From CAYLNH01 sp964384625 (GTDB taxonomy: Bacteria; Verrucomicrobiota; Lentisphaeria; JABSQK01): a stretch of 10,107 nt of DNA. The stretch covers positions 1 to 10,107 of the forward strand of contig CAYLNH010000265.1 in the NCBI GenBank assembly GCA_964384625.1. The letters run 5' to 3'. The translations under genes were made by a program, and so were the position numbers. The notes below the pieces were generated by a model. It did not search any database and was not told the origin of the DNA. It saw only the letters and a list, made by a program, of their open reading frames with translations. Position 1 is the stretch's first letter, and each line of letters starts with the position of its first letter. Of the stretch, positions 5,501 to 10,107 are shown piece by piece.

Positions 5501-7697
5501 GATGCCCCCGGAGGAAGCGGAAATGTCGGCAGATTTTAACAGCGATGAAGACACGCCGGATGCGGGTGCGGCCGGCCAGGCGCTGAAGGCGCCGACGCGC
5601 GTGCGTCGGTACTTCCCGGAAACCCTCCTGTGGAAGCCGGAACTGATTACTGACGCGCAGGGCAAGGCGCAACTGCACTTGCCGTTGGCCGACTCGATCA
5701 CTACCTGGCGACTGGCCATGAGTGCCGTCTCCAAACGCGGTGAGCTCGCGTCCGACACGAAAGGCATCCGCGTCTTCCAGGACTTCTTCATCGATATCGA
5801 CTTCCCGGTGGAGTTGACGCAGCACGACCGCGTCAGCGTGCCGGTGTCGCTGTTCAACTATCTGAAGACCGACCAGACGGTGCGGCTGGAGGTGCAGCCG
5901 GCGGACTGGTGCAAGCTGCTGGACGACCCGAAGAAGACGCTGGTGCTCAAGCCCGGCGAGATCAAAGCGGTCTACTTCACGATCATCGCTGAAAAACCCG
6001 GCCGGCACGCACTGCAGATCAAAGCCTTCGGCAGCGAGATGGCCGACGCCGTCGAACGCCGGGTAAACGTGAAGCCGGACGGCGAGGAGTTTGTGCAGAC
6101 GGTCAACGGCGAGTTGAAGGAGAACCTGAATCGCGAAATCGTGATTCCCGCCGCCGCCATCGACGGCGCCAGCGACCTGTATGTCAAGATCTACCCCGGC
6201 GCCTTCAGCCAGGTGATGGAAGGGCTCGACGGCATCTTCCGCATGCCCAACGGCTGCTTCGAACAAACGTCGTCGGCAACCTACCCGAACGTCATCGTCT
6301 TGAACTACATGCGCCAGACGAAGCAGATCAAACCGGAGCTGGAGATGAAGGCGCTGCAGTACATCAACACCGGCTACCAGCGTCTGCTGTCGTTCGAAGT
6401 GAAGGGCGGCGGTTTCGAGTGGTTCGGCAACCCGCCGGCGCACAATATCCTGACGGCCTACGGCCTGCTTGAATTCCACGACATGGCCAAGGTCTACGAA
6501 GTCGACCCGAAGGTGATCAGCCGGACGCGGGAATGGCTGTTCGCCCAGCAGCAAGGCGACGGCAGTTGGACGCCGACGTCCGGCGGGATCCCGGAAGGCG
6601 CGATCAACCGGCAGGGCTCGATCCTGACGGCCACGGCGTATATCGCCTGGGCCCTGGCCGAATCCGGACAGCGCGATGCGCGGCTCGACAAGGCGCTGAA
6701 CTGGCTCGCCGGCAAGCGCAGCGAGATGAAGGACAACTACACCTTTGCACTCACCTGCAACGCCTTTGTGCACGCCGACCGCGCCGAAGCCAAGGACCTC
6801 CTGAAGGAACTCGTCCAGCGCAAGAGCGAGAAGGACAAGCTGGTCTGGTGGGATTCCACCGGGCAGGGCGCGACTTACTCAAAGGGCAACGTGCTGGCCA
6901 TTGAGACCACCGGTCTCGCCGCCTGTGCGTTGCTGAACGGCCGCTACGATACAAGTACGGCGCACAAGTCCCTGGCCTGGCTCATCCAGCAGAAGGACTC
7001 CTTCGGCACCTGGAGTTCGACGCAGGCGACGATCTTCGGCATCAAGGCCCTCCTGGCCGGCTCCGGCACGGGCGGCGCCGCGACCGACAAGGACCTGAAC
7101 GTCACCGTCACGGCCAACGGCAAGCTCGCCGAAGAGATCAGGATCACACCGGAGACCAGCGACGTGTATCGACTGATCAGTCTGCGTGAACTGGTCAAAG
7201 AAGGCACCAACAAGATTGCGCTGGAGACCTCCGGCGCAGGCAACCTGGCGTACCAGATCGTGGCCCGGCATTACATCCCGTGGCCGACGCATGTCGATCC
7301 GCAGCCGCGGCAGGAGGTCCTGGCCATCGACGTCAACTACGACACCGACAAGATCGCGGTGGATGATAAACTGACCTGCAACGTGAGCCTGCAGTACAAT
7401 CGACCGGGCACGGCGCAGATGACGATTGTCGACCTCGGCATCCCGCCGGGGTTCAAGGTGGAGACGGACGCATTCAGCGAGTTGAAGGCGAGCGGCGTGA
7501 TCGAGAAGTACTCGGTCACGGGCCGGCAGGTGATCCTCTACTTCCGTGAGATCCGCGGCCGGGAACCGCTGTTGTTCAGCTATCAGTTGAAGGCGAAGTT
7601 CCCGGTGAAAGCCAAGACACCGGTGGCCGCCGCGTACCAGTACTACGAACCGGAAATCCGCGCCGAAGCCAAGCCGGTGGTGCTGGAAGTCCGGTAG
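2547..7697 (+). CDS. Membrane-anchored alpha-2-macroglobulin family protein with internal six-helix insert and putative anti-sigma tail
   Basis: A 1716-residue thioester protein of the alpha-2-macroglobulin family, whose members trap proteases. In order: a charged soluble tail (1-64) containing LREMNRGG and NDEKFVKRVMAGV; helix 1 (65-88); macroglobulin MG2-type domain (about 200-294, TDKPMYQPGQ) and MG3-type (from LPKYSVE, 295); bait-region-type domain (about 505-650, LRTDKAVYRTGE to AVDEAVFAL); an acidic linker; six further helices at about 743-762, 785-808, 823-846, 866-888, 897-919 and 931-957; a flexible stretch (about 958-1018); the A2M domain starting VRRYFPETLLW (1019); thioester motif GCFEQ with Cys1237 and Gln1240; an alpha-toroid thioester domain to about 1510; and a receptor-binding-type domain (about 1590-1716). 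Basic loops at 763-784 and 847-864 fit a cytoplasmic position, placing both macroglobulin halves outside and the N-terminus inside. The tail resembles anti-sigma N-termini but lacks a zinc HxxxCxxC motif. The family call is firm; the anti-sigma role is inferred. Confidence 0.95.
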   Translation: MSNENLPDHEATQDSPAIEGMLREMNRGGEGNDEKFVKRVMAGVENRGRIHPLEPRWSWLGGRRFWLATAAVVTLSLFLVGMYSAMVLTRHAAPQEVMLYSQSDLAPGHNAAFRVFVRDGRTQKPMANAAVAVVLRPANGKKIRIAAVKTDEHGIAVCETRLPEDLPEGNCVVEAEAETGGGDVSVSTTIAIKRSFKCMLSTDKPMYQPGQTIHIRTLSLATADLKPVAGRQVVIEVQDAKGNKVFKKMQKTSDFGIAAADFVLADQVNMGSYTLTATIGDSITEKTVDVKRYTLPKYSVELTTDRGFYKPGETVKGTLKATYTFGKPVANAAITIDGQEFVDRFRTFASISGKTDADGNFPFELKLKSFFAGSELKKGDAYVSLKATVIDPAKHKLEKTRELTVTTKPIRIDVIPESGDLVAAVENRIYFLTTTPDGRPLQTELTIAGAGEKKQVTTSDLGLAIVPLTPTNQGLRLQIQARTKTGAAARVTRNLPVGTQQEAFLLRTDKAVYRTGETVKLEVVSAARTARVFVDVVKNRRTQLMTTIDVSDGKGTAAIDLNPELFGTMTLHAYRILPSGEMIRDDKVIQVNRAGDLTITAELDKDTYRPGEKAIVNFLIKNRAGDPTQAALSLAAVDEAVFALSELRPGFERVYFALQEELLEPRFEIHGHLPPAVYVHDDPRPDDPEAAQQEDLRKGALLAAADGGDGPARHIGEMFNERNARIAQEQEDYRETLAAYGFMAPFGIFVLSLLPLFGYTVYKLFRPQSVTAASTEELQRFRRDLFWLILVWILGFYAALLCSFLGAGAGALFREMMHASRDVIGFFAAIGIGIGAIGIAVVEFFLARRLRRREIIDQLPVWRKLTYLLPFSYLLAGIAFIAMIIGAVNRVIEEPHAIVVVAGLPLLLGLAAGALSVAARITVSHMSGAGILWAFCSRSAAVLLIPVLFFTWMVVQLNKHNFQRQGADLAMAKRKFAGAAEAMPMMPPEEAEMSADFNSDEDTPDAGAAGQALKAPTRVRRYFPETLLWKPELITDAQGKAQLHLPLADSITTWRLAMSAVSKRGELASDTKGIRVFQDFFIDIDFPVELTQHDRVSVPVSLFNYLKTDQTVRLEVQPADWCKLLDDPKKTLVLKPGEIKAVYFTIIAEKPGRHALQIKAFGSEMADAVERRVNVKPDGEEFVQTVNGELKENLNREIVIPAAAIDGASDLYVKIYPGAFSQVMEGLDGIFRMPNGCFEQTSSATYPNVIVLNYMRQTKQIKPELEMKALQYINTGYQRLLSFEVKGGGFEWFGNPPAHNILTAYGLLEFHDMAKVYEVDPKVISRTREWLFAQQQGDGSWTPTSGGIPEGAINRQGSILTATAYIAWALAESGQRDARLDKALNWLAGKRSEMKDNYTFALTCNAFVHADRAEAKDLLKELVQRKSEKDKLVWWDSTGQGATYSKGNVLAIETTGLAACALLNGRYDTSTAHKSLAWLIQQKDSFGTWSSTQATIFGIKALLAGSGTGGAATDKDLNVTVTANGKLAEEIRITPETSDVYRLISLRELVKEGTNKIALETSGAGNLAYQIVARHYIPWPTHVDPQPRQEVLAIDVNYDTDKIAVDDKLTCNVSLQYNRPGTAQMTIVDLGIPPGFKVETDAFSELKASGVIEKYSVTGRQVILYFREIRGREPLLFSYQLKAKFPVKAKTPVAAAYQYYEPEIRAEAKPVVLEVR

Positions 7698-7792
7698 CCC
7701 CGAATGGCACCTGGGACCTCCTGAATTGCGTTTCCGGCCGGACTATAGCATTTCCCAAAAAACTATAGCCGTTAACACGGCAGGGCCTACTA

Positions 7793-7881
7793 CAACGCCT
7801 TCAGCGTTGAACCGTATCTCCCCCCATCCTGGGGTAGGCTTCGCCAACCCCAGGCTCAAGACTATCACGCCTTCAGCGTGA
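7793..7881. repeat. REP-like palindromic repeat element
   Basis: Two copies of the 13-mer ACGCCTTCAGCGT (7795-7807 and 7867-7879) sit 72 bases apart, each the core of a hairpin: CAACGC-CTTCA-GCGTTG and TCACGC-CTTCA-GCGTGA. Between them is a third hairpin with 8-base arms CCTGGGGT (7828-7835) and ACCCCAGG (7847-7854), enclosing GGC-TTC-GCC. The flanking hairpins share the same loop. This organisation matches bacterial interspersed palindromic elements moved by REP-associated (RAYT) transposases; similar sequence is familiar to me from PVC-type genomes, by recollection only. No transposase is present in the window. Confidence 0.6.
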
Positions 7882-7941
7882 GGAGTGGCGGCTACAGAAT
7901 AGCTTAGAACGCTCTATTGCCGAGAGGAATGGGGTTCTGGA

Positions 7942-7993
7942 CAAGATGATTGCGGAAAGGGAAACAAGCCCCTCCGGCTCGTGAATCATCCTG
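7942..7993. repeat. Inverted repeat of unknown origin
   Basis: CAAGATGATT (7942-7951) and AATCATCCTG (7984-7993) are inverted copies matching at nine of ten positions, with the mismatch a possible G-T pair, around a 32-base spacer. It could be the remnant ends of a small mobile element or a chance hairpin in the convergent gap. Confidence 0.4.
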
Positions 7994-8114
7994 CGCGGCT
8001 CAGCGAAGCCTTGTGCGACGTGTCGGGTTGAAGCCATGTGGCGAAGCCTGAAGCCTGAAGACGGGTCCATCCGATCCGGTCCTTCGCGGAGAGCCGGAAG
8101 CCGAATCTGGGGAT

Positions 8115-9965
8115 CTAAGCAGGCGAGCCGGGATCGGCGTCGCCGCGGAACTCCCGGGCCTTCTCGTCCAGGCCGGCATCCAGGGCTTCGTCCTCGCGCA
8201 AGCCGTGGCGGCGGGCGTAGTCGCGGACTTCCCGGGTGATCTTCATACTGCAGAACTTGGGGCCGCACATGCTGCAGAAGTGGGAGAGTTTGTCGCGGGC
8301 GGCCGGCAGGGTTTCATCGCGGTAGTGGCGCGGCAGATCGGTATCGAGAGCGAGGTTGAACTGGTCTTCCCAGCGGAATTCGAAGCGGGCCCGGCTGAGT
8401 GCGTTGTCCCGGATCTGGGCGCCGGGAAAGCCTTTGGCCAGGTCGGCGGCGTGGGCGGCGATCTTGTGGGCGATGATGCCGGTCTTGACGTCATCGCGAT
8501 CCGGCAGGCCCAGGTGTTCCTTGGGCGTCACATAACAGAGCATGGCACAGCCGAGCCAGGCGATCTGCGAACCGCCGATGGCGCTGGTCAGGTGGTCGTA
8601 GCCCGGGGCGATATCGGTTGCCAGCGGCCCCAGCGTGTAGAAGGGGGCGTCACAGCAGTCGGCCGACTCGCGGTCCATGTTCTCTTTGAGCATCTGCATC
8701 GGGATGTGGCCGGGGCCTTCAATCATCACCTGGACATCCCGGCGCCAGGCTTTCGCGGTCAGCTCGCCCAAGGTCTTGAGTTCGGCGAACTGCGCCCGGT
8801 CATTGGCGTCCGCCAGCGATCCCGGGCGGAGGCCGTCGCCGAGACTCAAGCCGGCGTCGTACTGTCTGACCAGAGCGCAGATCTCGTCGAAATGGTCGTA
8901 AAGGAAGTTCTCGCGGTGGTGCAGCAGGCACCACTTCGCCATGATCGAGCCGCCGCGCGAGACGATGCCGGTCACGCGGTCGGCAGTCAAGCGGATGAAA
9001 CACAGCCGCAGGCCGGCGTGAATCGTGAAGTAGTCAACTCCCTGCTCCGCCTGCTCAATCAAGGTGTCGCGGAAGATCTCCCAACTCAACTCGCCGATCT
9101 CGCCGTCGACACGTTCGAGCGCCTGGTAGATGGGCACGGTGCCGATCGGCGTCGGGCAGTTGCGCAGGATCCATTCACGGGTCTCGTGAATGTGCGGGCC
9201 GGTGGACAGGTCCATCACCGTGTCCGCCCCCCAGCGGGTCGACCACAACATCTTCTCGACCTCCTCGCTGATGGACGAGGTGACCGCGGAATTGCCGATA
9301 TTCGCGTTGATCTTGACGCGGAACCGGCGGCCGATGATCATCGGCTCGGTTTCGGGATGGTTGATGTTGGCCGGGATGATGGCGTGGCCGGCCGCCAACT
9401 CGTCGCGAACGAATTCCGGTGTAATCTCCGGCGGCAGGTCATAGCCGAAACACCGGCCGGCGTGCTGCCGTGCGAGATCCGTGCCGCGGAACTCCTGGAA
9501 ACGCTGGTTCTCGCGGATGGCGATGAACTCCATCTCCGGCGTGATGATGCCGCGCCGGGCATAGGCCAACTGCGACACGGCGCCGCCGGCGCGGGCCCGC
9601 AGCGGTTGGCGCGATGCCGGAAACCGGACCGCCGCCAACGCCGGGTCCGCCGCGCGCCGGCGGGCAATGGCGCTGCTGTAGTCCGACAATTCCTCGACGT
9701 CGCCGCGCTCCTCGATCCAGCGCCGACGCAAGCCCGGAAGTCCGCGGTTGATGTCGATCGCCGCCGCCGGATCAGTATACGGCCCGGACGTATCATAGAC
9801 ATAGATGTCCGGGTGATCGCCGGTCTGCTGCACTTCGCGCATCGGTACGCGCAGGTCGGGGCGGCTGCCTTCGACATAGATCTTCCGCGCTCCGGGAAAG
9901 GCGGCGCGCGCCGCCGGATCCAGATGGACGGCGTCCGGTTTCTGTTGGCGACCGGGGGTATTCAT
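8115..9965 (-). CDS. thiC: Phosphomethylpyrimidine synthase ThiC
   Basis: A 616-residue protein, close to the usual 600-630 for this family. ThiC is a radical-SAM enzyme that rearranges aminoimidazole ribotide to hydroxymethylpyrimidine phosphate, the pyrimidine half of thiamin. The N-terminal ThiC-associated region reads RKIYVEGSRPDLRVPMREV. The core has the family blocks IPANINHPETEPMIIG, KINANIGNSAVTSS, MDLSTG, TIHAG, IEGPGHIPM (GPGH at 417-420) and LGPLATDIAPGYDH. The C-terminus carries the iron-sulfur cluster motif CSMCGPKFC, a CX2CX4C at residues 564, 567 and 572. I chose ATG 9965-9963 because the family N-terminus begins near MNTPGRQQ; a GGAG lies 11 bases upstream. A longer frame from a GTG at 10049 adds 28 residues that do not look like ThiC. 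No frameshift or missing motif is seen. It converges with the macroglobulin operon and no other thi gene is visible. Confidence 0.98.
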   Translation of the reverse strand: MNTPGRQQKPDAVHLDPAARAAFPGARKIYVEGSRPDLRVPMREVQQTGDHPDIYVYDTSGPYTDPAAAIDINRGLPGLRRRWIEERGDVEELSDYSSAIARRRAADPALAAVRFPASRQPLRARAGGAVSQLAYARRGIITPEMEFIAIRENQRFQEFRGTDLARQHAGRCFGYDLPPEITPEFVRDELAAGHAIIPANINHPETEPMIIGRRFRVKINANIGNSAVTSSISEEVEKMLWSTRWGADTVMDLSTGPHIHETREWILRNCPTPIGTVPIYQALERVDGEIGELSWEIFRDTLIEQAEQGVDYFTIHAGLRLCFIRLTADRVTGIVSRGGSIMAKWCLLHHRENFLYDHFDEICALVRQYDAGLSLGDGLRPGSLADANDRAQFAELKTLGELTAKAWRRDVQVMIEGPGHIPMQMLKENMDRESADCCDAPFYTLGPLATDIAPGYDHLTSAIGGSQIAWLGCAMLCYVTPKEHLGLPDRDDVKTGIIAHKIAAHAADLAKGFPGAQIRDNALSRARFEFRWEDQFNLALDTDLPRHYRDETLPAARDKLSHFCSMCGPKFCSMKITREVRDYARRHGLREDEALDAGLDEKAREFRGDADPGSPA

Positions 9966-10107
9966 GCAGGTAGGCGCTCCACAACGCAACCAGAGATAGA
10001 TTCCGCGAGCCAATACCGATAGTTCAGCCGTCGTGAAATACAAGAACACCGCAGGGGGCGCATGTCACTTCCGTAGGCGTTTCCTGCCAACAATTGGCTC
10101 GATCCTA
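9966..10107 (-). other. Upstream region of thiC without a visible TPP riboswitch
   Basis: Reading the minus strand into thiC, I find no CTGAGA core and no ACCTGATC-type block, the conserved parts of the TPP riboswitch that precedes many thiC genes. No convincing promoter is seen either. The 142 bases available are enough for most of an aptamer close to the start codon, but a riboswitch or upstream gene could lie beyond the window edge. Confidence 0.5.

Larger units (their letters stand above)
7698..8114. other. Convergent non-coding gap with palindromic repeats and no gene
   Basis: This 417-base gap lies between the 3' ends of the macroglobulin gene and thiC. It contains a direct repeat ACTATAGC at 7742-7749 and 7762-7769, a small hairpin GCCGT TAAC ACGGC at 7768-7781, the palindromic element at 7793-7881, and the inverted repeat at 7942-7993. 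Further short repeats follow: GCGAAGCCT at 8003-8011 and 8041-8049, and a tandem CCTGAAG at about 8047-8060. No reading frame here has a ribosome binding site or a recognisable product. I see no clear intrinsic terminator for either gene. It looks like a repeat-rich or relic stretch. Confidence 0.6.

Noticed and set aside
5262..6773. About 500-codon minus-strand open frame opposite the second half of the macroglobulin
   Set aside because: It is a mirror-frame shadow of a real gene, with low-complexity composition and no recognisable fold.
7757..7781. Possible minus-strand terminator: hairpin GCCGT/ACGGC followed by TATAG and six T
   Set aside because: The stem is only five base pairs, the T-run is offset by five bases, and it lies more than 300 bases past the thiC stop.
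7873..8268. 131-codon minus-strand frame overlapping the end of thiC
   Set aside because: It overlaps the thiC iron-sulfur motif in another frame and then runs through repeat DNA; it has no ribosome binding site or recognisable domain.
8205..10022. About 605-codon open frame on the plus strand opposite thiC
   Set aside because: It is antisense to thiC, shows no domain motifs and no ribosome binding site, and has the same codon-bias explanation.

Overview
The window is GC-rich bacterial chromosomal DNA from an organism I cannot name. The sigma factor plus membrane-protein pairing, the style of the sigma factor, and the short palindromic repeats remind me of the PVC group (Planctomycetes, Verrucomicrobia, Lentisphaerae) or a related uncultured lineage. 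That is an inference from recollection, not a database result. I see no tRNA, rRNA, CRISPR array or intact insertion sequence.

Layout: A perfect 44-bp palindrome opens the window (1-44). A small four-helix-type membrane protein is encoded on the minus strand (213-620). It diverges from a plus-strand lipoprotein gene (908-1681) built from three near-identical 69-residue units and followed by a strong intrinsic terminator (1712-1749). A gap with several inverted repeats and a possible ECF-type promoter (1682-1986) leads into the main unit. This unit is an ECF-type RNA polymerase sigma factor (1987-2544) followed two bases later by a 1716-residue alpha-2-macroglobulin-family membrane protein (2547-7697). 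A 417-bp non-coding gap (7698-8114) carries short palindromic repeats. It separates this operon from a convergent thiC gene for thiamin pyrimidine synthesis (8115-9965, minus strand).

The sigma factor / macroglobulin pair is the most interesting part. The macroglobulin has a charged N-terminal tail predicted to be cytoplasmic, a transmembrane helix, macroglobulin domains, then six more predicted helices placed where the protease bait region normally lies, and then an intact thioester domain (Cys1237-Gln1240) and a C-terminal receptor-type domain. The helix count and the positive-inside pattern agree with both macroglobulin halves lying outside the cytoplasmic membrane and the N-terminal tail facing the sigma factor. 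I infer, without proof, a one-protein protease sensor and anti-sigma device: attack on the bait region outside would be signalled across the membrane to release the sigma factor. The thiC and small membrane protein genes look like ordinary housekeeping or unlinked neighbours.
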